A program made the translations under genes and the position numbers. A DNA stretch of 64,000 nt from contig NZ_CP022707.1 in NCBI RefSeq assembly GCF_025340265.1, positions 1,364,501 through 1,428,500 on the forward strand. The letters run 5' to 3'. Shown one piece after another: positions 19,116 to 27,858 of this stretch. Below the pieces are notes generated by a model, which ran no database searches, was not told the DNA's origin, and saw only the letters and a program-made list of their open reading frames with translations. Each line of letters begins with the position of its first letter. The stretch's first letter is position 1. This stretch comes from Novosphingobium sp. 9. GTDB taxonomy: Bacteria > Pseudomonadota > Alphaproteobacteria > Sphingomonadales > Sphingomonadaceae.

Positions 19116-19541
19116 TCAGCTGAAAACCTGCTCATGGCCTGTGGCGGAACTGTCTTGTCTCAACCAACCTCCTTGCCTGAGTAAGGCAAGCGAGATTAAC
19201 CACACTATAGGGCCTGCCAAAAGTGAGGCAAACAGCGCTGCCGATATACTAACGATGGTTGATTGCTGAGCTGTGCTGATGCGGATTAGACCTTGAACGA
19301 ATAGTATTCCTGAAAAGACGACAAATACGGGTGAAAATACGCGCCATATTGCCTGTGGGTCTAATGCGATGCGGAACGCGTAGCTGACCAGGCCAATGAC
19401 GGCGGTACTATCTATTATGTACCGAGTTCTATCGTAAAGGGACAGATTATCCAAAATCTTTGTCGTTTCAAATGGAATTACGAGCATCGACATGATGATT
19501 GCAAACAAGCACCAACGTTTGGATAGTCCATTTTTTTTCAT
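19116..19541 (-). CDS. Small hypothetical membrane protein in low-GC patch
   Basis: 141 residues with a basic N-terminus (MKKNGLSKRW) and about four hydrophobic helices (roughly 11-26, 43-62, 67-85, 97-122). I recognise no family. Its base composition is much more AT-rich than the flanking genes, as is the patch from about 19100 to 19690, which suggests recent acquisition or relaxed constraint. No ribosome-binding site is evident before the ATG. It separates FecR from the STN receptor, an order not usual for fec-type loci. Confidence 0.5.
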   Translation of the reverse strand: MKKNGLSKRWCLFAIIMSMLVIPFETTKILDNLSLYDRTRYIIDSTAVIGLVSYAFRIALDPQAIWRVFSPVFVVFSGILFVQGLIRISTAQQSTIVSISAALFASLLAGPIVWLISLALLRQGGWLRQDSSATGHEQVFS

Positions 19542-19694
19542 GGATTAGACTAAAGCAATTGAAGCTAAAAGAGTCGTTAAAGGTCTAAATTTGGCCCTGC
19601 GCTCCATCGTTTCCACGAAAAGCATTCTTCGTTCGAATGGCAACTACCTGCTCACTTCCGCCATTCAACAGACGTTGAGTTTGTTCGCGCTGCC

Positions 19695-20717
19695 TCAGGG
19701 CGCGATGACGATCCCGTCGGGTCCCTTGTGCGCCTGTGCGCCAAGGCTCATCGCGGCAGCGCTGGCGAAGCCTTCGGCATCGTCCATGCGGAACGAGCCG
19801 TAAAGGCTCTGGCGGCCGAGCGCCGGGCTGGCGACATGAACCTGCAAGCGGCTGTGGCGATTGATGTCGGCAACGGCACTGTCCAGCGTCTCGCCGTCGA
19901 GTTCGAGGCGACCGTCGCGCCAGGCCAGCATCCGGTCGATTTCGGCGGAGGCAACCGGCACGGGTCTGGGGGCCGGGCCATGGCCCGCGACTTTGGCAAA
20001 GCGCGCCCGCTGGCCGGTGACGAGCGTCAACTGCCCCATCGGTGAATCCACCCGGACCGAACCTTGGGTGACGAGCACATCGACCATGCCGTCGCTTGCA
20101 TCGTCGCTCACCTCGAACACGGTGCCAAGGTCGGTGACGGTCACGTTCCCGACGATCACCCGGAAAGGCCGCGCGGCGTTGTGCGTGGCATGGAACAGCG
20201 CCTTGCCCGCCAGCAGGTGCACGTCGCGATGCCCGGCATCGAAGGCCACGTCGATCCGGCTCTTGGCATCGATCGATACGGAGGAGCCATCGCTCAGCGC
20301 GACCGAGCGCAACTCGCCGATCTGGGTTTCGTATTTTTCGTCCGGCACGTGAAGCGTGACCACCGCGACGGCACAGGCCGCAAGTGCGGCGAGCGTACCG
20401 CCCGCCAGCGCCAGCCGCTTGCGCAGAGAAAAGCGCGCGGGCACGTCCATCGGTTCTTCCGCGGGCTCTTGGATATGTTCCGGTTCGGCTACCGGTTCGA
20501 ACAGGGCAAGCGTGGCCTGCGCGCGCAGCAGCGCCCCGGCGTGGCGGGCATCGCTGGCGCACCATTCCTGCAGACCCGGCGGCGTTTCATCCGGCGCGGC
20601 GTCGAGTTTTACGGCCCAGGCTGTCGCCTCGGCTTCCAGTACCTCAACCGATTTTCCGCTTCCGGTCGTCAATCTTCCAGTCTTCCTGCCAGTCTTCGCG
20701 CGCGTTCGCTCGGCCAT
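19695..20717 (-). CDS. FecR-type anti-sigma factor
   Basis: 340-residue inner-membrane sigma regulator. An N-terminal cytoplasmic DUF4880-like part (EATAWAVKLD...LQEWCASDARHAGALLRA, about 30-68) contacts the sigma factor. One membrane helix (about 101-122) leads to the periplasmic FecR domain (YETQIGELRSVALSDGSSVSIDAKSR region onwards; DLGTVFEVS; VLVTQGSVRV) and a C-terminal domain that meets the receptor STN domain. It overlaps the sigma gene by 74 bp; no later ATG or GTG precedes the conserved region, so the long overlap is probably real. Confidence 0.88.
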   Translation of the reverse strand: MAERTRAKTGRKTGRLTTGSGKSVEVLEAEATAWAVKLDAAPDETPPGLQEWCASDARHAGALLRAQATLALFEPVAEPEHIQEPAEEPMDVPARFSLRKRLALAGGTLAALAACAVAVVTLHVPDEKYETQIGELRSVALSDGSSVSIDAKSRIDVAFDAGHRDVHLLAGKALFHATHNAARPFRVIVGNVTVTDLGTVFEVSDDASDGMVDVLVTQGSVRVDSPMGQLTLVTGQRARFAKVAGHGPAPRPVPVASAEIDRMLAWRDGRLELDGETLDSAVADINRHSRLQVHVASPALGRQSLYGSFRMDDAEGFASAAAMSLGAQAHKGPDGIVIAP

Positions 20718-21243
20718 CGTCGGTTTCGCAGGCCCTCAGCGTGCGCTGTATCGCGCGAAGGGCCTTCTGAACATCGTTCTCGACGACATTTTCACTCACG
20801 CCAAGCCGTCTGGCGATATCCTTCTGCGACAGGCCCTCCACCCGTTTCCAGGTGAAGATCGTCCGGCACCGTTCGGGCAGCGTGGCCAGCAGCGCCTCGA
20901 CCAGCCCAAGCTGTTCGCGCGCGATGACCGCGGCCTCGACACCTGTCGTCCGATCCTCGACGAGCGAGGCGCCGCTTTCCGTAAAATCTTCGAGACGGAC
21001 CACCCGCGCGCGGCGCAGGCTGTCGCGCCAGGCGTTCTTGACGATCTGCATGAAGTAGGCGCCGGGGCGGTCGATATGCTCGACGCAGCGCAGCGTCGCG
21101 AGGCGGCAGTAGGCGTCCTGGATCAGGTCGTCGATGTCGCTTTCGCTGACGCCGAGGCGCCGCAGGGCCGCGCGGACCTTCGGTTCCTGCGGGATCACGT
21201 GAAGCGATACCCAGCGGATGATATGAGGCGGACAGATGGACAA
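20644..21243 (-). CDS. FecI-type ECF sigma factor
   Basis: 199 residues. Region 2 (about 22-95) includes DIDDLIQDAYCRLATLR and the promoter-melting segment GAYFMQIVKNAWRDSLRRAR. Region 4 (about 125-175) reads LPERCRTIFTWKRVEGLSQKDIARRLGVSENVVENDVQKAL, the FecI-like -35 recognition helix-turn-helix. It directs RNA polymerase to the receptor genes when released by FecR. The highly charged tail after residue 175 corresponds to the overlap with fecR. An alternative shorter start cannot be excluded. Confidence 0.9.
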   Translation of the reverse strand: MSICPPHIIRWVSLHVIPQEPKVRAALRRLGVSESDIDDLIQDAYCRLATLRCVEHIDRPGAYFMQIVKNAWRDSLRRARVVRLEDFTESGASLVEDRTTGVEAAVIAREQLGLVEALLATLPERCRTIFTWKRVEGLSQKDIARRLGVSENVVENDVQKALRAIQRTLRACETDDGRANAREDWQEDWKIDDRKRKIG

Positions 21244-21288
21244 GGCGCGGGCGTCTCCTGCCCGCGTATCTGGCCCTCGATTGCGAAA

Positions 21289-22173
21289 CTATCGTGACAG
21301 GAGGGGGCGTGACAGGAGGGGGCGTGACAGGAGGGAGCGTGACAGCAGCGCGGCAGGCACCGGAGGTATCCGGCTGGCGACCATCTGTTCGGTCCCGCGC
21401 TCGATCGACCACAGGATGCGATGCTCTGCAGGGTCCCAGGCGATGGCCTGCCCGTCGGTGACGGAGGCGATGGTCGTCACGTGCTCCAGCGTGTCGCCGG
21501 ATTTCGGCACGCGCAGCACGTAGATTTCGGGGCGGTCGTGCCCGGTCACGTAGAGTAGGCCGTCCTTGCCCCATGCCCCGCCCGAGGCGCTCTTCGGGGC
21601 CATGCGGGCAAGCACATCCGCCGGGAAATGCCATTGCCCGGTCTCGTGAAACTGGCGGTCGTAGCGGACGAGCAGCGTCGCGGTATGATCGCGGCCGGGT
21701 TCGCCACCGCGCCCGTCGTAGTTGGCATAGGCGGCCCACCAGTTGCCCGCATGGGGCAGGAACCACGTCAGCGATCCGTGGCCGTGGCCGAGATCGTGTA
21801 TGCGTTTATACGTAAGCGTTCTGGCGTCGAGCCAGAGCACCTGGCTGTGCATCGGCGTTGCCGGATAGTTGGAGAAGGCGCAGACCAGATCGCGGCCATT
21901 GATCACGCAGCTGTTGAGATGCGGAAAGCGGGCGGGGTCGCCGTTCCAGATCGCCAGCCGCTTGTGCGTTACCTTGTCATAGCGCGCCACGGTGCTGTTC
22001 GCGACGGCGTAGATCGAATCGCGGCTGGCGGCGACGCCCTGATGCGCTTCGGGCGCGCCGAGGCGTTCCGCTTCGACAGCAGCCAGCGGGACGTCTGCAC
22101 CTGCCTGTGCATCGGCAAGGGGCCCCCGCATGGCGACCAGAGTAACCGTCATCAGGGCGATGCGACGTGACAT
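21289..22173 (-). CDS. Secreted beta-propeller-like protein of unknown function
   Basis: About 294 residues starting at ATG 22173, with a signal-peptide-like start (RRIALMTVTLVAM, cleavage near ADA-QA). The body has repeated propeller-like strands (SRDSIYAVANSTVARYD, GLLYVTGHDRPEIYVLRV, DGQAIAWDPAEHRILWSIE). No specific family is recognised. The last 18 or so residues are built from a 15-bp tandem repeat giving LLSRP units. It lies 45 bp upstream of the FecI gene on the same strand and may belong to the same transcript. Confidence 0.65.
   Translation of the reverse strand: MSRRIALMTVTLVAMRGPLADAQAGADVPLAAVEAERLGAPEAHQGVAASRDSIYAVANSTVARYDKVTHKRLAIWNGDPARFPHLNSCVINGRDLVCAFSNYPATPMHSQVLWLDARTLTYKRIHDLGHGHGSLTWFLPHAGNWWAAYANYDGRGGEPGRDHTATLLVRYDRQFHETGQWHFPADVLARMAPKSASGGAWGKDGLLYVTGHDRPEIYVLRVPKSGDTLEHVTTIASVTDGQAIAWDPAEHRILWSIERGTEQMVASRIPPVPAALLSRSLLSRPLLSRPLLSR
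21294..21338. repeat. 15-bp tandem repeat, three units
   Basis: Units gtgacaggagggggc at 21294-21308 and 21309-21323 are identical; the third (21324-21338) differs by one base, and a degenerate fourth follows. The repeat lies at the 3' end of the propeller-like gene, and its period keeps the frame, adding five residues (LLSRP) per unit. It is a candidate for slippage-driven length variation. Confidence 0.85.
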
Positions 22174-22810
22174 CAGGCGCAAGTCTTTGTCCTTCCACAG
22201 TCTTGCCGGGCCTTGCGGAATCTCGGCTGCAGCGGCGTGTATCTGGGAGGGTGATTGCGCGGGCGCAAGGCGCCAGCATGACAGCGCGGATGGGGCAGGT
22301 TCGCAGGCGGAGGGGCGGTGGGGGCGACGCAGCGCAACGTGCGTGCAATTTTGACGCAATGTGCAAGGCCCTGCGCGGCATTGTCGGAAAGCCCGAGGAA
22401 CCGTTCCGTGATGCCGTAAATCGGTCGATGCAGGGCGCTTGCGGGGCATTCTGATCGCAGGCGACGAAATAGTTGTCAGGCGCGGGGATGAGCGGCGGAC
22501 AGCGCCTCGCGATCGGTTGTTTCAGTCAAGTCCCGGCGCAGGCGCATCGCGGGCGAAGTGCAAGCGTAGCGGTCTCTGCGCGCATCAAAGTTACAAATGT
22601 TCCGGAGTATGGCGATTTATGCGCAAGACAGCGTGCGCATTGCGGCAAGATGCTTGCTGCAAATTTGACCACCTTTTTACAAGGCCGGGCACGCATCCGA
22701 AAAGAACCCGAAACGCGAGAGCAGGGCGCGATGACGCCTCGCCCGTGAAAGCACGAAAACATGCCAAGGGGAGGCCGCTGGATCAGGGCGCAGCAAAACA
22801 TGGGGTGGAC
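22174..22810. other. Divergent intergenic region before third TonB receptor
   Basis: 637 bp between the propeller-like gene (minus) and a TonB receptor (plus). The receptor's frame stays open through part of it, but the signal peptide at 22811 marks the true start. I see no convincing small gene, hairpin or riboswitch; it should hold two divergent promoters, possibly FecI-dependent. Confidence 0.5.
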
Positions 22811-25261
22811 ATGCAAAACCGACTTCTGACCACGACTTTCCTGTCGAGCCTGGGCCTTGCGGCTCTTTTCCTGTCCGCCAGCGCGCACGCGGCGGATGCT
22901 CCCGCGACGGCATCCGCTCCGGCGACGGATGGCGATGCCGATGGTGACGGGAAGACACCTTCGGCGCCGATCGTCGTCACTGGTGCGCGCGATATCGCGG
23001 GGATCGTCGTCAAGACGGACAGCGCGACGGTGTTCGGCCTCGATACGCCGTTGGTCGATACGCCGCGCTCGATCACCGAGATCTCGGACAAGCTGCTCTC
23101 GCGCTACAACATCAAGACCGTGTACGATTTCACGGCCGTGGCAGCGGGTACCTATACCGGCAGCTACTTCGGCGTGCCGGGCGCCATCGCCATTCGCGGT
23201 TCGGTGGCCGACAACTACTTCAACGGCTTCCAGGGCATCACCAACTTCGCCAACTTCCCGACGCCGGTGGATGCCAGCTCGAACATCGAGATCGTGCGCG
23301 GCCCGCCCTCGCCGATCTATGGCGCGGGTCAGGTCGGCGGTTTCCTGAACTTCGTGCCCAAGAGCGCGCAGGGGGACAAGACCAAGTACGTCGAGCAGTT
23401 GACCGGTGACGTCACCGCCACTTACGGCAGCTACCAGCAGCGCGAGGCGACCGCGAACGTCTCGATCCCGGTCAAGCTGGGCGGCAACGACGGCGGTCTG
23501 GCGCTCTACGGAAAGATCGAGGATTCGCACAGCTTCTACCGGGGCATGCACCCCAGGTCGCAGATCGGGCAGGCGACCTATTCGACCGACCTAGGCAGCA
23601 AGCTCTCGCTCTCCGTCACCTACCAGTACCTGCATTCCGATGGCTATCTGAAGAACATCGGCTGGAACCGTGTAACGCAGGACCTGATCGACAATCAGGA
23701 ATATATCTCGGGCAAGCCGATTGCCCAGATCGTTGCGCCGGGCGCCGATTTCATCACCAAGGATCAGTTCTACGCCAAGACCGGGGGCAGCACGATCGGC
23801 TTCTATGCGCCGTCGATCGGAGTGAACTACACGCCGAACGACTATACCGAGCTTGATCCCGCGACGGTGAAGACGGTCAAGCTCTCGCCGCGCGACACGA
23901 TGCTCGATCCCGAATACGATATCAACGAGGCACATACGCACACCGCCTATGCCGGGTTGAACTATACCTTCGACGATGACAGCGTTCTGAAGTTCGAGAG
24001 CTTCTTCAACACCCTGAACAGCCGCAACTACCAGAGTTACGGCTTTGCCACCGTGTTCGACGCCTGGGTGGCCGAGCAGCGCATGAGCTACAAGTTCAAC
24101 GTCGATGCCGGGCAGTTCCACCTCCAGACCATCGTCGGCGGCAGCTATCGCCACTCGCACTCGCACGATCTGGGGAGCCTGGACGATTTCGTGATCTCCG
24201 AGGATCGTCGCGACATCTCGGCAGGGGCAACGGCGGACGACCGCTTCAACGATCCGTTCCTGACGCCGGGCTATCAATGGGCCACCTCGATCACCAGCAA
24301 GATCGACGATTTCGCCGCCTTCATGGTCAGCAATGCGACATGGGGCCACCTTGGCCTGACGGTGGGCGCGCGCTTCGACAACTACGATGTCCACGCGATC
24401 AACACCGGCACCGAAGTCGCTGGTGTCTACACGCCCTATCACGCCACGAAGGCGCCGTTCACCTACAACGGCAGCCTCAGCTACTCGCTGCCGTGGTTCA
24501 CGGTCTATGCGACTTATGCCAAGGCCTATTCGCTGAACCTGTCGCAGGGCGGCGCGGTGAACCCGGATCTGGTGGAGGACAACTCGTTCCTTGGCGGCTC
24601 GAAGCTGAAGGAGGCGGGGATCAAGACCTCGCAGTTCGGTGGGCGGCTGTTTGCCTCGCTCGACGTCTACGAGCAGCGCCGCAGCTATCTCTCCACCCCG
24701 GCGACAGGCGATCCGACCGTCTCGGAACTGCGCAGCCGCGGTGTGGAAGGCGAGTTGCGCTGGCTGGTCACGCCGCGCTTCGGCCTGACCGCGACGGGCG
24801 CCTACCAGAAGACCAAGCAGATGCCGACCGATGGCGCCGGCACCTTCATCACGATGCCTTCGTGCCTGACCAATGCGGGCTGCACGGCGGGCTATGGCGG
24901 CTATACCTATACGCTTACCAACTATGTCGGGCTGACCAACGGGTATTATCTGCACTCGACGCCCAAATACACCGGCAGCCTGTTCGCGACCTATGATGCG
25001 AAAGGTCACTGGGGGCTGACGGCGGGCGTTCAGTATGCAGGGAAAACCGGGGGCTTCCTGCCCGATGCCATCGTGCTGCCGTCCTATGCGCTGGTAAAGG
25101 TCGGCGCCTATGCGGTGGCGGGGCCGTTCCGGCTGGACCTCAACGTCGATAACCTGACCGACAAGCTCTACTTCATCGCCAACAGCGATACCGATGCGAA
25201 CGCCAACGTGCTGCCGGGGATCGGCCGCACCGTTCACGCCAAGCTGACGTATTCGTTCTGA
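22811..25261 (+). CDS. TonB-dependent siderophore-type receptor
   Basis: 816 residues. Signal peptide about 1-27 (LGLAALFLSASAHA-A). An acidic linker follows, then a TonB box (PIVVTGARD), a plug with siderophore-receptor features (DTPRSITEISDKLLSRYNIKT-like segment, IAIRGSVADNYFNGFQG, IEIVRGPPSPIYGAGQVGG) and a barrel ending in TYSF. The DTPRSI and GPPSPIYG motifs are typical of ferric-siderophore receptors. It lacks an STN domain. It faces away from the FecIR genes and may still belong to their regulon. Confidence 0.9.
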   Translation: MQNRLLTTTFLSSLGLAALFLSASAHAADAPATASAPATDGDADGDGKTPSAPIVVTGARDIAGIVVKTDSATVFGLDTPLVDTPRSITEISDKLLSRYNIKTVYDFTAVAAGTYTGSYFGVPGAIAIRGSVADNYFNGFQGITNFANFPTPVDASSNIEIVRGPPSPIYGAGQVGGFLNFVPKSAQGDKTKYVEQLTGDVTATYGSYQQREATANVSIPVKLGGNDGGLALYGKIEDSHSFYRGMHPRSQIGQATYSTDLGSKLSLSVTYQYLHSDGYLKNIGWNRVTQDLIDNQEYISGKPIAQIVAPGADFITKDQFYAKTGGSTIGFYAPSIGVNYTPNDYTELDPATVKTVKLSPRDTMLDPEYDINEAHTHTAYAGLNYTFDDDSVLKFESFFNTLNSRNYQSYGFATVFDAWVAEQRMSYKFNVDAGQFHLQTIVGGSYRHSHSHDLGSLDDFVISEDRRDISAGATADDRFNDPFLTPGYQWATSITSKIDDFAAFMVSNATWGHLGLTVGARFDNYDVHAINTGTEVAGVYTPYHATKAPFTYNGSLSYSLPWFTVYATYAKAYSLNLSQGGAVNPDLVEDNSFLGGSKLKEAGIKTSQFGGRLFASLDVYEQRRSYLSTPATGDPTVSELRSRGVEGELRWLVTPRFGLTATGAYQKTKQMPTDGAGTFITMPSCLTNAGCTAGYGGYTYTLTNYVGLTNGYYLHSTPKYTGSLFATYDAKGHWGLTAGVQYAGKTGGFLPDAIVLPSYALVKVGAYAVAGPFRLDLNVDNLTDKLYFIANSDTDANANVLPGIGRTVHAKLTYSF

Positions 25262-25268
25262 TGGAGGC

Positions 25269-25299
25269 GGCGCCGGAATCCCTGCAGGGTTTCGGCGCC
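25269..25299. terminator. Possible bidirectional terminator hairpin
   Basis: Inverted repeat ggcgccg (25269-25275) / cggcgcc (25293-25299) enclosing the palindrome ccctgcaggg, between convergent genes (receptor stop 25261, next stop 25310). T-runs are weak on both sides. Confidence 0.45.
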
Positions 25300-25309
25300 G
25301 TCGCGCTTA

Positions 25310-25612
25310 TTATGCCGAGGGTTTGCTGGCGATGCGCATCGCCAGCAGCGAGACCAGCAGGCTGGCGGGCAGGGCCAGCGTGGCATAGGCGCACAGCACC
25401 GCAAGGCCGGTGACGCCGGTATAGCCCGCCGCGCCGCCGACGGTGGCAAACAGGTAGGACACCGCGATCACCGGCACGGCCAGCGTGCCCAGAACGATTG
25501 CCAAAGACCGCCACTTCGATGTCAGCAGGCGAACCATCGCATAGACGAGCGCGAATGTCGGCAGCACCAGCGCCAGCGCCATTGCGAGCAGGTTCAGAGT
25601 GGCGTTGAGCAT
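25310..25612 (-). CDS. Small three-helix membrane protein, unknown
   Basis: 100 residues, almost wholly hydrophobic, with about three transmembrane helices (roughly 5-28, 36-58, 63-92). No family recognised. The gene is supported by a strong ribosome-binding site (GGAGG 8 nt before the ATG at 25612) and by normal codon usage. It is convergent with the siderophore-type receptor and lies downstream of the AraC gene on the same strand (124 bp gap). Confidence 0.65.
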   Translation of the reverse strand: MLNATLNLLAMALALVLPTFALVYAMVRLLTSKWRSLAIVLGTLAVPVIAVSYLFATVGGAAGYTGVTGLAVLCAYATLALPASLLVSLLAMRIASKPSA

Positions 25613-25736
25613 CGGTAAGGCCTCCTTGGTGCGAGCGGTTCGCAGCAGCGAGGCTCAAGCGGCGCTTCTGGCGAGGCCCGCGCAGCAACGCAACGGGTAA
25701 ATTGCCCTATCCGGCTCCGATAGCCCTATCTTGCGC

Positions 25737-26642
25737 CTATCTGGCCCGCGCAAAATCGCGTGAGGGTGGGGCGCCGAACTGGCGCGCATATTCCCGACTG
25801 AACTGCGAGGCGCTTTCGTAGCCGACCGCAAAGGCCGCGCGCGCCGCGTCGTGGCTGTTCGACAGCAATTGCCGCGCGGCCTGAAGCCGCAGGGTCTTCT
25901 GGTATTGCAGCGGGCTGAGGCCGGTTGCCGCCTTGAAGTGGCGATGGAAGGTCGGCACGCTCATTCCGGCGATCTCAGCCAGTGTCTCGATCCGCAGCGT
26001 CTGGTCGAAGCGGTCGCGCACGGTGGCGACGGCGCGGCGCACACGCGAGAGACGGCTGTCCTCGCGCCCGATCTGGCGCAGCAAGGGGCCGTGGCCGCTG
26101 CACAGCAGGCGATAGAGCACCTCGCGCTCGCGCCCCGCGCCCAGCACGCCGATGTCCTCAGGCCGGTCGAGCAGCGCGAGTAGGGAGTCCCAGGCGATGA
26201 GCAGTTCGCGCGTCACCGGCGCGACCCCGAACCCGGCAAGCGGCGTGGTGGGAGGCTCCGGCGGCATCTGCGCCAGCACCGAGCCGAGCATCTCGAAATC
26301 GATGCGCAGTGCGGTGACGACATAGGGCTCTTCCGGCGTCGCCTCCATGATGCAGCCCATCGCGGGCACTTCCATCGAGGCGAGGAAGCAACTCGCGCTG
26401 TCATAGCGCAGCACGCGGCTGCCCACCGTCACCTGCTTGGCGCCTTGCAGGACGAGGCAGATCATCGGCTGGTAGACACCCGGCATCTGTTCGCCCGGCG
26501 TGCGGGAGGCGGCGATGGAGAGGCGCGGAACTGCGGTCTCCAGCTGCGTTTCGTCGGCGCCGTCGCGCGTGTGGCGCAGCACGCGTTCGCGCATGGGGCT
26601 GAGCAGGTCGGCAAGATCGGTCATGAGCCCGAACATCGGCAT
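25737..26642 (-). CDS. AraC-family regulator (AraC_N type)
   Basis: About 301 residues. The N-terminal cupin-like AraC_N domain (PGVYQPMICLVLQGAKQVTV, FLASMEVPAMG; about 50-200) binds an effector. The C-terminal double helix-turn-helix (about 205-300: TLAEIAGMSVPTFHRHFKAA, FAVGYESASQFSREYARQFG) binds DNA. It resembles YqhC, which activates an adjacent aldehyde reductase gene, and here the divergent neighbour is a short-chain dehydrogenase. The start is uncertain: ATGs at 26642, 26636 and 26624 are all possible. Direct repeats lie just upstream. Confidence 0.87.
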   Translation of the reverse strand: MPMFGLMTDLADLLSPMRERVLRHTRDGADETQLETAVPRLSIAASRTPGEQMPGVYQPMICLVLQGAKQVTVGSRVLRYDSASCFLASMEVPAMGCIMEATPEEPYVVTALRIDFEMLGSVLAQMPPEPPTTPLAGFGVAPVTRELLIAWDSLLALLDRPEDIGVLGAGREREVLYRLLCSGHGPLLRQIGREDSRLSRVRRAVATVRDRFDQTLRIETLAEIAGMSVPTFHRHFKAATGLSPLQYQKTLRLQAARQLLSNSHDAARAAFAVGYESASQFSREYARQFGAPPSRDFARAR

Positions 26643-26661
26643 TCGCACCCGCACGCGCAAG

Positions 26662-26702
26662 GCGTTTGAGAGGATTGGGCAAGCGCTTGAGACGATCGGG
26701 CA
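26662..26702. promoter_or_regulatory. Two 20-bp direct repeats, likely AraC-type binding sites
   Basis: gcgtttgagaggattgggca (26662-26681) and gcgcttgagacgatcgggca (26683-26702) match at 17 of 20 positions and are offset by 21 bp, two helical turns, so both lie on the same DNA face. They sit between the divergent AraC gene and the dehydrogenase, 92 bp before the latter's start. The arrangement fits tandem AraC-family half-sites. Confidence 0.7.
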
Positions 26703-26794
26703 CCGGGCTTGCGCCGGTATCGTCCATATCCGGGGCAAGGCTGCCCCCAGCCAGAACGGGCAAGGCAGGTGGCCGCAATGGAAAGGATATGACG

Positions 26795-27760
26795 ATGAGC
26801 ACACAGTTCGGCGCAGCTTCCACTACCGATGACGTACTGGCAGGCGTGGACCTCAAGGGGCGCCGCGTACTGGTGACGGGCGCCTCGGCAGGTCTGGGTG
26901 TCGAGACCTGCCGGGCGCTGGCCGCGCATGGCGCCGATGTGGTCGGCGCGGTACGCAATCTGGCCAAGGGCGAGGCGGCAACCGCTGCCGTGCGCGCCGC
27001 TGCCGAAGCCTCGGGCGGCAGTTTCGCGCTGATCGAGCTGGACCTCGCCTCGCTGGCCAGCGTGCGCGCGGCAACCGACGCACTGGTGGCGTCAGGGACG
27101 CCGTTCGATCTGGTGATCGCCAATGCTGGCGTCATGGCCGCGCCGTTCGGGCGCACGGTCGATGGCTTCGAGACGCAGTTCGGCACCAACCATCTTGGGC
27201 ACTTCGTGTTCGTCAACCGCATTGCCGGGTTGATCCGCGAGGGCGGGCGGCTGGTGAACCTGTCCTCGGCAGGGCACCGCTTCAGCGATGTCGATCTGGT
27301 CGATCCGAACTACGATACGACGCCTTACGATCCGTGGCAGGCCTATGGCCGTTCGAAGACCGCCAACGTGCTGTTTGCGCTGGAGTTCGACCGTCGCCAT
27401 GCTCCGCGCGGCGTCCGGGCAACGGCGGTGCATCCGGGCGGCATCCTCGAAACCGAACTGGCGCGGCATCTGGGCGAAGGCGAGGTCGAGGCGCTGGTGA
27501 CCTCGCTGGACGAGCGCAACGCCGCCGCAGGTCTGCCGAAATTCCAGCTCAAAACGATCCCCCAGGGCGCGGCGACCTCGGTCTGGGCAGGCGTGGTCGC
27601 TTCGGCGGATGACGTCGGCGGTCACTACTGCGAGGATTGCCATGTGGCCGAAGTCCACGAGGGCGAAAGCATGGACGGCGTGCGCGCCTATGCGCTCGAT
27701 CCCGAGAAGGCGAAGGCGCTGTGGGCGCGCAGCGAGGAACTGGTGGGCGAGACGTTCTGA
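26795..27760 (+). CDS. Short-chain dehydrogenase/reductase (WW-oxidoreductase-like)
   Basis: 321-residue NAD(P)-dependent SDR. Cofactor motif TGASAGLGVE (about 29-38), NAG motif in IANAGVMAAPFG, FGTNHLGHF, catalytic Ser in VNLSSAGHR, and the YGRSKTAN Tyr/Lys pair. The spacing and the extended C-terminal part match the WW-domain-oxidoreductase or retinol-dehydrogenase-like branch, often acting on aldehydes, ketones or lipophilic alcohols. The start at 26795 has AAGGA 7 nt upstream; the ATG at 26789 is too close to that site. Probably activated by the divergent AraC protein. Confidence 0.88.
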   Translation: MSTQFGAASTTDDVLAGVDLKGRRVLVTGASAGLGVETCRALAAHGADVVGAVRNLAKGEAATAAVRAAAEASGGSFALIELDLASLASVRAATDALVASGTPFDLVIANAGVMAAPFGRTVDGFETQFGTNHLGHFVFVNRIAGLIREGGRLVNLSSAGHRFSDVDLVDPNYDTTPYDPWQAYGRSKTANVLFALEFDRRHAPRGVRATAVHPGGILETELARHLGEGEVEALVTSLDERNAAAGLPKFQLKTIPQGAATSVWAGVVASADDVGGHYCEDCHVAEVHEGESMDGVRAYALDPEKAKALWARSEELVGETF

Positions 27761-27802
27761 TCGGCTTGCTCTGATCCACAGATCGCCGACGGCAGACAAA
27801 CG

Positions 27803-27830
27803 AAAGGCGCGGACCGAAACCCGCGCCTTT
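27803..27830. terminator. Bidirectional terminator between dehydrogenase and fbp
   Basis: 10-bp stem aaaggcgcgg / ccgcgccttt (27803-27830, flanking bases extend it) between the convergent genes ending at 27760 and 27859. T-containing sequence follows on both strands, stronger on the minus strand. Confidence 0.7.
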
Positions 27831-27858
27831 CCTGTCTGGCGGTGATCGCGGGTAAGCG

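Noticed and set aside
21294..21345. CRISPR-like short repeats
   Set aside because: Units are contiguous 15-mers with no spacers and lie inside a coding region; a tandem repeat, not CRISPR.
20792..21766. Minus-strand frame spanning FecI and the propeller gene
   Set aside because: Different frame from both recognisable proteins, Arg/Pro-rich, no domain; shadow frame.
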